Assembly: GCA_949298665.1 (NCBI GenBank)
Contig: CASFXO010000342.1
Coordinates: forward strand, 1-21,374
DNA from: an uncultured Lentisphaeria bacterium
GTDB lineage: Bacteria > Verrucomicrobiota > Lentisphaeria > Victivallales > Victivallaceae
DNA: 21,374 nucleotides
Direction: 5' to 3'
Positions 1 through 7,252 of this stretch are shown in pieces. The notes under the pieces are model-generated. The model searched no databases, was not told the DNA's origin, and saw nothing but the letters and a program-made list of their open reading frames with translations. Position 1 is the stretch's first letter, and every line of letters begins with the position of its first letter. Position numbers and translations under genes: made by a program.

Positions 1-78
1 CTGCGAGACGCCGGCCTCAAATTCGACGGTCAACATGTTCCCGTTGACGCCGACGATTTTGCCTGTTTTCTCCGGCAT
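1..78 (-). CDS. atpA: V/A-type ATP synthase subunit A, N-terminal fragment
   Basis: Only the first 26 codons are inside the window; the gene continues past the left edge. The reading frame begins MPEKTGKIVGVNGNM and continues LTVEFEAGVSQ, which fits the N-terminal beta-barrel of the catalytic subunit A of V/A-type ATPases. That subunit hydrolyses or makes ATP in the cytoplasmic V1 head. An AGAGGAG Shine-Dalgarno sequence lies just upstream of the ATG. The call is supported mainly by context: subunit E and a DUF2764 gene precede it on the same strand, the order I recall from Chlamydia and spirochaete V-ATPase operons. The nucleotide-binding P-loop that would prove the assignment is outside the window. 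Confidence 0.8.
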   Translation of the reverse strand, partial: MPEKTGKIVGVNGNMLTVEFEAGVSQ

Positions 79-171
79 TTGCTGCTCCTCTTCTCTCTAT
101 TGAATCATCGTCTTATGCTTCACACACCCACACACGCGCCCGTCCGTGCCTCAGGCCGCCCGGACTTCGCT

Positions 172-720
172 TCACTCGGCGGAATTCCGGTCGATCAGCC
201 CGACCGCTTCTTCGAAATTGTTCCGCCCCGTTTCGGCGACATACTGGCGGTTCTTCTCCAGAATCGCCAGCCGCAGCCGGTAACAGGCCACCGCCTCCAC
301 CGTAAAATCATGTCCGAACGCCAGTTCGTCCAGCCGCCGCCAGCGCAGCTGATCGACCCGGCGTTCCCGTTCCAGCGGGTTGGGCGCGCTGGCCGCACCG
401 CCGATCTGCTCCCTGATGTCGGCAAAAGCGTCCGTCTCCGGCGGCAGGTCGATCGCGTCGCCATGACCTTCGGCCACCCGCAGCCGCGCGATCTCGCCGC
501 GCAGCGCGAATTCCCAGCTCCGGTAGGCGGCGCCGACCGATCCCGCGGGCAAATCCACCCCGCGGTCCGGCGGAAAACCGCACCGGCTGACATAGGCGAA
601 ATCCGCCGGCGGCAGAATCCCCGCGGCGCGCTCATCGAATTCCGCCAGCGTGAACGGCGGCACGGCTCCCGGCTGCAACGCGGGGAGCTGGGAACAGAAA
701 TAATAATAGTTACCGCCCAT
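172..720 (-). CDS. DUF2764 family protein of the V-ATPase operon
   Basis: The protein has 182 residues and starts MGGNYYYFCSQLPAL, the typical opening of DUF2764 proteins, which have aromatic residues near the N-terminus and a helical body rich in Arg and Glu. It has no signal peptide or membrane segment, so it should be cytosolic. DUF2764 genes sit between the E and A subunit genes in V-ATPase operons of Chlamydiae and spirochaetes, as here. The biochemical role is not established as far as I know; a stalk-associated part in the place of subunit C is a guess from position. The gene starts 18 bases after atpE ends, with a GGGACGG-like ribosome site, and 93 bases separate its stop from the atpA start. 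Confidence 0.8.
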   Translation of the reverse strand: MGGNYYYFCSQLPALQPGAVPPFTLAEFDERAAGILPPADFAYVSRCGFPPDRGVDLPAGSVGAAYRSWEFALRGEIARLRVAEGHGDAIDLPPETDAFADIREQIGGAASAPNPLERERRVDQLRWRRLDELAFGHDFTVEAVACYRLRLAILEKNRQYVAETGRNNFEEAVGLIDRNSAE

Positions 721-738
721 GATCCGTCCCCGTCGGCG

Positions 739-1347
739 TTATTCCGAATCCGATTCCAGCAACTTCGCCAGTTCGCCGCCGAGATACCCGGCAAGAAGCT
801 CCCGGATCGCCGCTTCGGAAAAGTCATAGTAGACATCGGCCCCGTTGAAGGACACCTGAAACCCTCCGCGAATTCCGGCGGAAGCGAACACCCGGGGTTC
901 TGCCCGGAAACTTTCGCGCAACGTCCCGCTCAGCACGCCGCGCAGCGCCTCCGCATCGCGCGCCGAAGTCAGAACCGTCACCTCCCCGTTCGGGTCGGCG
1001 GCGAAACCGGCGGCCAGATTCCGAATCAGTTCGCCCATGAATTCCGGCGTCAGCGCCGCGGAGGCATTCCGGCTCAGCGCCCGGTTAAGGCGGCTCTCCA
1101 GCTCCGCCCGCAATGCCAGCACCACGTCCCGCGCCGCCTGCCGGGCCGCGGCTTCGCTCCGGGCCTGAAAACCGGCGGCGGCCTTGTCCGCCTCCGCCTT
1201 CTTCGCCGTCGCGGCCGCTTCGGCTTCCGCCACGATCCGGGCGGCTTCCGCGCGGGCGGCATTCAGAATTTCCTCCTTCTCCGCTTCCGCCTTCTGCAAA
1301 TAATCATTGTTGATTCGCGTCAACAGCTCCTGCAGTTCCTCAGCCAT
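739..1347 (-). CDS. atpE: V/A-type ATP synthase subunit E
   Basis: This 202-residue protein has the layout of the V/A-ATPase peripheral-stalk subunit E. A long Ala, Glu and Lys-rich helix fills roughly residues 1-100 and would form a coiled coil with subunit G/H. A compact C-terminal domain (about 110-200) includes the glycine-containing segment around GIRGGFQVSF, which corresponds to the conserved GGv.l..... part that binds the head. It acts as a stator holding the catalytic head in place. The start codon has a good ribosome site (AGGAAG, about five bases from the ATG). It follows the aspartokinase gene by 56 bases, a gap that carries a tandem repeat, and precedes the DUF2764 gene. Confidence 0.85.
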   Translation of the reverse strand: MAEELQELLTRINNDYLQKAEAEKEEILNAARAEAARIVAEAEAAATAKKAEADKAAAGFQARSEAAARQAARDVVLALRAELESRLNRALSRNASAALTPEFMGELIRNLAAGFAADPNGEVTVLTSARDAEALRGVLSGTLRESFRAEPRVFASAGIRGGFQVSFNGADVYYDFSEAAIRELLAGYLGGELAKLLESDSE

Positions 1348-1351
1348 GATC

Positions 1352-1404
1352 TCTTCCTCTCCCGCGCCGAAGCGCTACTGTTTTTCTCCCCGCGCCGAAA
1401 CGCT
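1352..1404. repeat. Short imperfect tandem repeat between lysC and atpE
   Basis: Two copies of a unit of about 28 bases lie head to tail in the 56-base gap between the aspartokinase stop and the atpE start. On the plus strand both contain CGCGCCGAA (1363-1371 and 1391-1399) followed by a CGCT-like end, and both are preceded by a pyrimidine tract (TCTTCCTCTCC and TTTTTCTCCC). On the transcribed minus strand the pyrimidine tract reads as a purine-rich ribosome-binding sequence, so the duplication makes a second Shine-Dalgarno-like element upstream of the real one. This is visible directly; a role is not. Confidence 0.6.
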
Positions 1405-2819
1405 TAATTATACGATGCTTCCTTTTCCACAAATTCGTGATGCAGCGCGATCTGGGCTTTCTTGAAATCCTCACGGTCCAGAATGAACTGCATATTGACC
1501 TGCCGCATGCACTGGTCCAGCGCCAGCACGTTGATACCCGCCTCCGCCAGCGCACCGGCCGCCCGCGACAGGAAGCCGGGCAGTTTCATGTTGCTGCCGA
1601 TCACCGCGACCACCGCCACGCGGCGGGTGGTGATGGAGGCGCCGGAGAAATTGCGTTCCAGCATTTCCAGGCATTTATCGAGGTTGCGGGACCGCTCCGG
1701 CACATAATGGGTAATGGTGTTGGCATTGGTGTTCTTGGCCACATAACTGATGCGGTACTGGTTGAAACTTTCCAGCAGATGGTAGTCGTAACCGCTCTGG
1801 CCGACCATTTCCGGATCGAACACCTCCACCGCCACCAGATCGTTCCGCCCGCAGATCATATCCACCCGCGGCGTCGGCGATACGTATTCCTTGCTGATCA
1901 ACGTCCCCGGATTACCGGGATCGAAGGCATTGGTCACCCGGATCGGAATGTTCTTGTGTTCCATCTCCTTGGATGCCTTCGGATGGATGGCCTCCATCGC
2001 CAGGTCGGCCAGCTGGTCGGCAATGTCGAAATTGGTATTGCCGATGGTCCGCACCTTGTCCGCGCCGATCAGTTTCGGATCTCCGGTGGACAGATGGTAT
2101 TCCTTGTGAATCACCCCTTCCCGCGCGCCGGTAACGACCGCCAGCTTGCTGAAGGTGATTTCGCTGTATCCCCGGTCAAAACGCGCCATGATTCCTTCGG
2201 CGCACTTGGCGTAACCGGTTACGATCGGCATGCATTCGGAGAAATCCAGCCCGGCCAGATGGCGCTCGATCATCTGTTCGATCGAGCAGCTGGTATTGTC
2301 CTTCCAGCCGGTCAGGTCGATGAACCGGGCGTCCACCCCCCGGTTCCGGAGAATCAGCACCGAATTGTGGGCGCTGTGCGCCTCGCCGACGGCGCTCAGG
2401 AACTCCCGGCTCGCCGGCAGGTAATCTTTCGGATGAAAATGCCCGAACGTGCGCAGCTGCATCAAATGCCGCAATCCGTCGCGGATGCCGAACATGCGTT
2501 CATTGACGAACGCATCCGCCGCCTTGAGATCCAGCCCGAGATCCACGAACGAACGATTCAGCTTGAGCATTTCCAGGCGGGTTTCCTCCAGCTTCTCTTC
2601 CCACTGCGGGTCGCCGACGGCGAATTTCCCGAAGATGCCGGGTTCGCCGCTCTTCTTGTCCTCCAGCAGCAGATTGGTGATTCCGCCGTAGGCCGACACC
2701 ACGAAAATGCGGTTGTAAAGCTCCTTCCCGGTACGGGATCCGATCAGAACATTCTTCATGACTTCGCCGAAACGCGTCATGGTGGTTCCGCCGATTTTTT
2801 CTACCGTATGCTGTCCCAT
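1404..2819 (-). CDS. lysC: Aspartate kinase, Ask_Ect-like class
   Basis: The product phosphorylates L-aspartate, the first step towards lysine, threonine and methionine. From the chosen start it has 471 residues. The nucleotide-binding motif is KIGGTTM at residues 8-14, where most bacterial aspartokinases have KFGGTSV. VVSAYGGITNLLLE follows at about 43-56, and a GAREG...GADKVRTIG block lies in the middle. The C-terminal ~75 residues form an ACT regulatory region (IGSNMKLPGFLSRAAGALAEAG). The HTVEKIGGT opening and overall wording match, from memory, the aspartokinases found in ectoine clusters. An upstream ATG at 2837 is in frame, but the GAGGAG ribosome site lies between the two ATGs, so the start at 2819 is preferred. 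The hom gene ends 23 bases upstream, and the pair is probably co-transcribed. Confidence 0.93.
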   Translation of the reverse strand: MGQHTVEKIGGTTMTRFGEVMKNVLIGSRTGKELYNRIFVVSAYGGITNLLLEDKKSGEPGIFGKFAVGDPQWEEKLEETRLEMLKLNRSFVDLGLDLKAADAFVNERMFGIRDGLRHLMQLRTFGHFHPKDYLPASREFLSAVGEAHSAHNSVLILRNRGVDARFIDLTGWKDNTSCSIEQMIERHLAGLDFSECMPIVTGYAKCAEGIMARFDRGYSEITFSKLAVVTGAREGVIHKEYHLSTGDPKLIGADKVRTIGNTNFDIADQLADLAMEAIHPKASKEMEHKNIPIRVTNAFDPGNPGTLISKEYVSPTPRVDMICGRNDLVAVEVFDPEMVGQSGYDYHLLESFNQYRISYVAKNTNANTITHYVPERSRNLDKCLEMLERNFSGASITTRRVAVVAVIGSNMKLPGFLSRAAGALAEAGINVLALDQCMRQVNMQFILDREDFKKAQIALHHEFVEKEASYN

Positions 2820-2842
2820 GTGCCAAGCTCCTCGCATTCCAC

Positions 2843-4132
2843 TCAGATATCTTCGATGCGGAAAATCCGGATCCGGTCACGAACGACATCCAGTTTTTCC
2901 ATTTCGCCCACGGCGGCACGCAGCCGGGCTTCGCCGGCGCTGTGGGTCAGAATCACCAGCGGCACCTGGTCCCCGGCATCGCGTTTTTCGTGCTGAATCA
3001 GGCTGGAAATACTGATTTCGTATTTTGCCAGAATCTGCGAAATTGCCGCAATCACACCGGGACAATCCGTCACCGTCAAACGCAGATAATAACGCGACTG
3101 CACATCCCCCATGCCGGTAACCGCCCGGAACTGTGCGCCTTCGCGGAAAGCTACGCGACGAGCACAGCCGCAGCTCAGATTGAGCGCGACGTCGGCCAGA
3201 TCGGCCACCACGGCGCTGGCCGTCGCCAGCCGTCCCGCCCCGCGACCGTAAAAGAGCGTCTGCCCCACGGTATCGCCCTCCACCAGCACACCGTTGAAGA
3301 CATCGGAAATATTGGCCAGCAGTGTCTTTTTGGAAATCAGCGTCGGATGAACGCGGATCTGTACATCCTCGTCGATCTGCTTGATGATGGCCAGCAGTTT
3401 GATCCGATAGCCAAGTTCGTCGGCGTAGCGCAGGTCGTCCAGCGAAATATTGCGGATGCCTTCGACGTAGACCGGATCCAGGCCGAACCAGTGCCCGTAT
3501 GCCAGCGCCGCCAGAATCGCCGCCTTGTGCGCGGTGTCGAAGCCGTCGATGTCCAGCGACGGCTCCGCCTCGGCATAGCCGAGCTTCTGCGCATCGGCCA
3601 GCACCGCGGCGAAATCGGCCCCTTCGTTTTCCATCCGGGTCAGAATATAGTTGCAGGTGCCGTTCATGATCCCGTAAATACGGTGAATCCGGTTGGACAC
3701 CAGCCCTTCCCGCAGCGCCTTGATGATCGGAATGCCGCCCGCGACGCTCGCTTCGTAATAAATATCCACGTTCGCCGCCTCCGCCGCGGCGAAAAGCTCT
3801 TGCCCGTGCAGCGCCAGCAGTGCCTTGTTGGCCGTCACCACCGGCTTGCCGGCGCGCAGCGCCCGGAGAATGAATTCCCGGGCCACGGTGGTACCGCCGA
3901 CCAATTCAACCACCACGTCCACTTCATCGATCAGCTTCCCGGCGTCCGTGGTCAGAATTTCCGGAGGCACCGCGACGCCGCGGTCCGTGGTGATGTCCAG
4001 ATCGGCGATCCGCGCCAGCTTCACCATGACGCCGGTCCGCCTGGCGATCACCTCCGCATTCTGCAGCAAATTGGCGGCGACACCGGCGCCGACCGTCCCG
4101 AATCCGATAATGCCTACTTTTATTTCTTTCAC
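2843..4132 (-). CDS. hom: Homoserine dehydrogenase with C-terminal ACT domain
   Basis: The enzyme reduces aspartate semialdehyde to homoserine with NAD(P)H, the branch point to threonine and methionine. The 429 residues fit the usual monofunctional bacterial enzyme. Visible parts are a Rossmann nucleotide site (VGIIGFGTVGAGV, residues 5-17), the catalytic-domain stretches ASVAGGIPIIKAL and GIMNGTCNYILTRM, and a C-terminal ACT domain (TVTDCPGVIAAISQILA onward) for feedback by an amino acid, typically threonine. The start is a GTG with no clear Shine-Dalgarno sequence; an ATG nearby upstream is out of frame. It is the first gene of the run hom-lysC-atpE-DUF2764-atpA, and an inverted repeat overlaps its candidate promoter. 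Confidence 0.95.
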   Translation of the reverse strand: MKEIKVGIIGFGTVGAGVAANLLQNAEVIARRTGVMVKLARIADLDITTDRGVAVPPEILTTDAGKLIDEVDVVVELVGGTTVAREFILRALRAGKPVVTANKALLALHGQELFAAAEAANVDIYYEASVAGGIPIIKALREGLVSNRIHRIYGIMNGTCNYILTRMENEGADFAAVLADAQKLGYAEAEPSLDIDGFDTAHKAAILAALAYGHWFGLDPVYVEGIRNISLDDLRYADELGYRIKLLAIIKQIDEDVQIRVHPTLISKKTLLANISDVFNGVLVEGDTVGQTLFYGRGAGRLATASAVVADLADVALNLSCGCARRVAFREGAQFRAVTGMGDVQSRYYLRLTVTDCPGVIAAISQILAKYEISISSLIQHEKRDAGDQVPLVILTHSAGEARLRAAVGEMEKLDVVRDRIRIFRIEDI

Positions 4133-4156
4133 TTGTGAGGGGTTCCCGCATTAATG

Positions 4157-4186
4157 ATCTTACTGCAAACAATACACATTGTTTAA
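4157..4186 (-). promoter_or_regulatory. Candidate hom promoter with embedded inverted repeat
   Basis: On the minus strand a weak -35 (TTAAAC, 4186-4181) and -10 (TAAGAT, 4162-4157) are 18 bases apart, with the -10 24 bases from the hom GTG. A perfect inverted repeat, AAACAAT-ACAC-ATTGTTT (4167-4184), fills the spacer and overlaps the -35, the usual place for a repressor site. The repeat is seen directly; the promoter boxes are modest matches and the regulator is unknown. Confidence 0.4.
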
Positions 4187-4300
4187 TGTAACCCCCATCA
4201 AGCGTTTTTACAACCTTTCCTCCCCAAAAAATCAACGTTCACCGGGCGAAAAAAGCACCTTTTACGCGCCATTCGCTCTGATTGGGGAAAAACTCCGAAA

Positions 4301-4332
4301 AAAGGCGAAAAACTTTCCGGGAAAAGTTTTTC
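4301..4332 (-). terminator. Intrinsic terminator after the D-aminoacylase-like gene
   Basis: A ten-base-pair stem GAAAAACTTT / AAAGTTTTTC (4307-4316 with 4323-4332) with a six-base loop is followed on the minus strand by GCC and a run of six T. It lies about 76 bases past the stop codon of the amidohydrolase and before the hom promoter region, so it would separate the two units. The stem is AT-rich, so its strength is uncertain. Confidence 0.6.
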
Positions 4333-4408
4333 CGTTCCTGAAGTCCCCCCTCTCCTTTCGCTCCTCTTTCGTGCGGCATCCATACCCGGGGTCCTCCGGC
4401 CGGACTCC

Positions 4409-5947
4409 TTATCGTCCGGGGACGGCAACCCCCTCGCCATAGACCCGGCGACCGTCGATCCAGACGCCGAGCACGCCTTCCGCCGGCCGGTGCGGGGTGC
4501 GGAAATCCGCGCCGCTGCGGAACCGCTCCGGTTCCAGCCATACCAGGTCCGCCGCCATTCCCCGGCGCAACAATCCCCGGTCACGCAGACCGAATCGCGC
4601 CGCCGGCAGCCCGGTCAACTTCCGGATCACCTCCCCGACCGGCATTCCCGCCGCCGTCAACCGCCGGAAAAACTCCGGCGCCGCGCCGAATCCCCGGGGA
4701 TGGCTGAGGCCGATCGAATCATCCGCCGGACGGGCGCTCTCGTCACTCCCGCAACAGCATTCCGGCAGCTCCAGAATCCTCGCCAGATTCTCCTCGGACA
4801 TGCCCCGGAAAGCGGCCATGGTTCCGACCGCGTCCTCACGCAGCAGCTCCAGCACCGCCCGTTCCGGACCGACTCCCCGGACCGCGGCGATTTCGGCGAA
4901 CGGCATTCCCGCAAACCGCCGGTACGCGGCCACTCCGGTGGAAGCCAGGCGAACCTGGCTCCAGTCGCGCTTCTGCGCTTCCAGCGCAGCCAGAAACTCC
5001 ACCTCATGCCGCCGGTCCGCCAGCCACTGCGACAGAGTGGAATCATCCCAGTTCCCCCACGGCTCCGGCGCCACCACGCTGAGCTGAGTCAGTGACTCCA
5101 CATAAGGATAGCGATCGCAACCAACCTGAATTCCGTCACGCCGCGCCCGTTCCATCAATTCCAACGCGGCATCCAGCTTCGCCCAGTTCGCCGGTCCCGC
5201 AGTTTTGAAATGACTGATCTGCACCCGTCGGACCCCTGCCGCGCGGACGGTGTCAAATGTCTCCGCCAGCGACTCCAGCAGTTGCGCGCCTTCGCTGCGC
5301 AGATGCGTGGCGTACACCCCGTCGTGACGCGCCACCACCCGCAGCAATGATGCCAGCTCCTCCCGATCGGCAAAGCACCCCGGCGTATACAGCAGCCCGC
5401 TCGACAATCCGAGCGCCCCCTGTTCCATGGCCGTCTCCAGCAGCCGCTCCATTTCCTCCCGCTGCACGGCGGAAAGCCGCTGCTGCGCATATCCCGCCAC
5501 CGCCGCCCGCAACGTATTGTGCCCGCACAGCGGTTCCAGTTTCATCTTGACGCCCCGGTGCCTCAAAAAATCCCGGTAACCGTTCAAATCCGTCCAGTCC
5601 AACGCGATGCCGTACTGCCGATACAGATCGCTCAGATGCCCCCGGTTGCCTTCCGTCAGCGGAAACGGCGACAATCCGCAATTCCCGGAAATCTCCGTGG
5701 TGAACCCCTGCGCAATCTTGCCGAAACACGGCGGAGACGCCGCCCCCGACAAATCCGAATGCCCGTGTGCATCAATGAACCCCGGTGCCAGCATTCCCCG
5801 CCCGCCACAGTCCACCACCTCGCAGTCCGTCACCGCGGACGGATATCCGACTTCCGCAATCAGACCGTTCTCCAGCAGAACCGCTCCCGGTTCCGGCGTT
5901 CTTCCGGTTCCGTCCGCGAGCAACACATGGCAGATCAGCGTGCGCAA
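4409..5947 (-). CDS. N-acyl-D-amino-acid deacylase family amidohydrolase
   Basis: The 512-residue protein has the full D-aminoacylase (amidohydrolase superfamily) signature. This includes APGFIDAHGHSD with metal ligands H61 and H63, SGNCG with a metal-bridging Cys at 90, ATHLRSEG with H215, QISHFK with H246, GCDRYPY, a GSDE motif with the catalytic Asp at 402, and SHPR at 415-418. The C-terminus returns to the small beta-sandwich (GMAADLVWLEP). Relatives remove N-acyl groups from D-amino acids or act on D-amino-acid dipeptides. There is no signal peptide, so it is cytosolic. The start codon is TTG with AAGGA close upstream; no other start keeps the N-terminal strands. It lies just after a strong terminator and has no partner genes. 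The exact substrate cannot be told. Confidence 0.88.
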   Translation of the reverse strand: MRTLICHVLLADGTGRTPEPGAVLLENGLIAEVGYPSAVTDCEVVDCGGRGMLAPGFIDAHGHSDLSGAASPPCFGKIAQGFTTEISGNCGLSPFPLTEGNRGHLSDLYRQYGIALDWTDLNGYRDFLRHRGVKMKLEPLCGHNTLRAAVAGYAQQRLSAVQREEMERLLETAMEQGALGLSSGLLYTPGCFADREELASLLRVVARHDGVYATHLRSEGAQLLESLAETFDTVRAAGVRRVQISHFKTAGPANWAKLDAALELMERARRDGIQVGCDRYPYVESLTQLSVVAPEPWGNWDDSTLSQWLADRRHEVEFLAALEAQKRDWSQVRLASTGVAAYRRFAGMPFAEIAAVRGVGPERAVLELLREDAVGTMAAFRGMSEENLARILELPECCCGSDESARPADDSIGLSHPRGFGAAPEFFRRLTAAGMPVGEVIRKLTGLPAARFGLRDRGLLRRGMAADLVWLEPERFRSGADFRTPHRPAEGVLGVWIDGRRVYGEGVAVPGR

Positions 5948-5970
5948 TTGTCCTTCCCGCTCCCGTTCAC

Positions 5971-5996
5971 AAAAAAAAAGGAACCATCATGGTTCC
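5971..5996 (-). terminator. Strong intrinsic terminator after maf
   Basis: A perfect inverted repeat GGAACCAT-C-ATGGTTCC (5980-5996) is followed on the minus strand by nine T residues (5979-5971). It begins 23 bases past the maf stop codon, so it would end the ftsK-to-maf transcript. The T run ends only 23 bases before the TTG start of the next gene. Confidence 0.9.
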
Positions 5997-6019
5997 GCTA
6001 TTTCCTGCTGATGTTTTTT

Positions 6020-6601
6020 TCAATGGACTGCCCCTGGCTCGATCCCCGCTTCCGATAAATGCTCCAGCAGGGCACGGCACGGCAATCCGATCACGTTATC
6101 CAGTTCCCCGTCCACCTCCGCCACCAGAAGCTCCCCGTGCTCCTGAATCGCATACGCTCCCGCCTTGTCCAGCACCGGAACCTGTTGCAGATAACAATCC
6201 GCAACATCTCCGCCGAACGGCTTGAACCATACCCGGGTCGTCACTGAGAAATCCTGCCGCAGACCGTCCTGCCCGCGGCGCAGCGCCACCGCCGTCATCA
6301 CCTCATGCCGACGTCCGGACAAGCGCAGCAGCATCCGCCGTGCCTCCGCCGCGTCCGCCGGTTTTCCCAGCGCTTCGCCGTCGAGCAGCACCACCGTATC
6401 CGCGCCGATCACCAGCGCTTCGGGAAACGCGGCGGAAACCGCATCCGCCTTGAGCGCGGCATTGATCTCCGGCAATTTCCGGATATCGGACGCCGTCGTA
6501 CATTCCCGAACCGGCAGAACGCACACCTCAAAATCCAAACCGCATGCCGACAGCAGTTCCCGGCGGCGCGGCGATGCCGAGGCCAGAATCAAACGGCTCA
6601 T
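6020..6601 (-). CDS. maf: Maf family nucleoside triphosphate pyrophosphatase
   Basis: Maf proteins hydrolyse non-canonical or excess nucleotides (dTTP, UTP and modified forms) to the monophosphate and pyrophosphate in the cytosol. From the ATG at 6601 the protein has 193 residues, the normal size. The motifs present are SRLILASASPRRRELL at the N-terminus, VIGADTVV, a GKP loop, SGRRHEVMTAVAL, and DKAGAYAIQE followed by DNVIGLP. DKAGAYAIQ resembles the dTTPase/UTPase (YhdE-like) class rather than the YceF class. A GTG nine bases further upstream is in frame, but the ATG overlaps the stop of the preceding gene (ATGA), which indicates translational coupling. A terminator follows. Confidence 0.93.
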   Translation of the reverse strand: MSRLILASASPRRRELLSACGLDFEVCVLPVRECTTASDIRKLPEINAALKADAVSAAFPEALVIGADTVVLLDGEALGKPADAAEARRMLLRLSGRRHEVMTAVALRRGQDGLRQDFSVTTRVWFKPFGGDVADCYLQQVPVLDKAGAYAIQEHGELLVAEVDGELDNVIGLPCRALLEHLSEAGIEPGAVH

Positions 6602-7149
6602 TTTTCCCACGGCGGCGCCGGCGGCAGGCCGGCCGCGGCGGACGGAGTCATCGCCACCGGCGTTTCGTCCTGATCTTCCGGTGTGGTCGGCAATCCGGTA
6701 AGATTTTCCAATCGAATCCGGACGCGGCTGACGCTTGCAATCCCGAAACGCTCCCGGAGCACGGAGAAGATCTTCTCCTTCACCGCCTTCACCTCATCCG
6801 GAAAATGTCCTTTCCCGGAGGCATCATAACTGCAGAAAAGCTCCAGAAAATAATCGCTCCTGCGCCGGAACAACTTCATATTCCGCACATTCAATGCGGA
6901 AAAATCCGCCAGCGCCGCGCATACCGCCCCGTTCAGAGCGTCGTAGGCCACCAGAATATCCCCGTCCGGCGCCTTCACCACGATTTCCCGGCAGCGCCGA
7001 ACCCGGAACAGCAGCCGGAATATGATTTTCAGCACCAGCACCACCACAATCACCAGCAGCACCAGCGCCACGCCGGTCACATAGCCGCGATTGAAATCAT
7101 TTTCGAAAATCACCTGCCAATCCGGCATCCCGGCCAGAAAACCGTCCAT
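6598..7149 (-). CDS. AmaP-like membrane-anchored protein with Asp23-like domain
   Basis: The protein (183 residues from the chosen start) has one strong hydrophobic segment at about residues 22-46 (YVTGVALVLLVIVVVLVLKI), followed by basic residues. A cytoplasmic domain of about 95 residues follows (about 52-150), and then a Pro-rich tail. The domain has alternating hydrophobic strands and a late GIASVSRVRIRLENL strand, much like an Asp23 fold. This fits the alkaline-shock membrane anchor AmaP, which holds Asp23 at the membrane, although AmaP of Firmicutes often has two N-terminal helices. An upstream ATG at 7161 is in frame, but GGAGG sits five bases before the ATG at 7149. It lies between the Asp23 gene and maf, whose start overlaps its stop. 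Confidence 0.6.
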   Translation of the reverse strand: MDGFLAGMPDWQVIFENDFNRGYVTGVALVLLVIVVVLVLKIIFRLLFRVRRCREIVVKAPDGDILVAYDALNGAVCAALADFSALNVRNMKLFRRRSDYFLELFCSYDASGKGHFPDEVKAVKEKIFSVLRERFGIASVSRVRIRLENLTGLPTTPEDQDETPVAMTPSAAAGLPPAPPWEK

Positions 7150-7213
7150 GGTCTCCTCCATCGCTCCGGAGCCGCGCCTGTCGACGACTCCCTTTCGGTT
7201 GCAAAATCATGCA

Positions 7214-7239
7214 GCCGATTCCGCATGCACGGAATCGGC
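7214..7239 (-). terminator. Hairpin between the Asp23 and AmaP-like genes
   Basis: A perfect ten-base-pair GC-rich stem, GCCGATTCCG / CGGAATCGGC, with a six-base loop CATGCA lies in the 103-base gap. On the minus strand it is followed by TGCATGATTTTGC, which has only four T residues in a row. It may be a weak terminator or an RNA-processing or stability element within the operon. The stem is certain, its role is not. Confidence 0.45.
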
Positions 7240-7252
7240 CGCCCCACCGGTT

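Noticed and set aside
121..165. CA-rich tract and small hairpin between the DUF2764 gene and atpA
   Set aside because: The repeat is short and the stem (GTCCG/CGGAC) weak, with no T run. It is probably chance in a GC-rich gap.
1437..4138. Two long plus-strand frames (519 and 398 codons) opposite lysC and hom
   Set aside because: They are shadows of clearly assigned enzymes on the other strand, without ribosome sites or known motifs.
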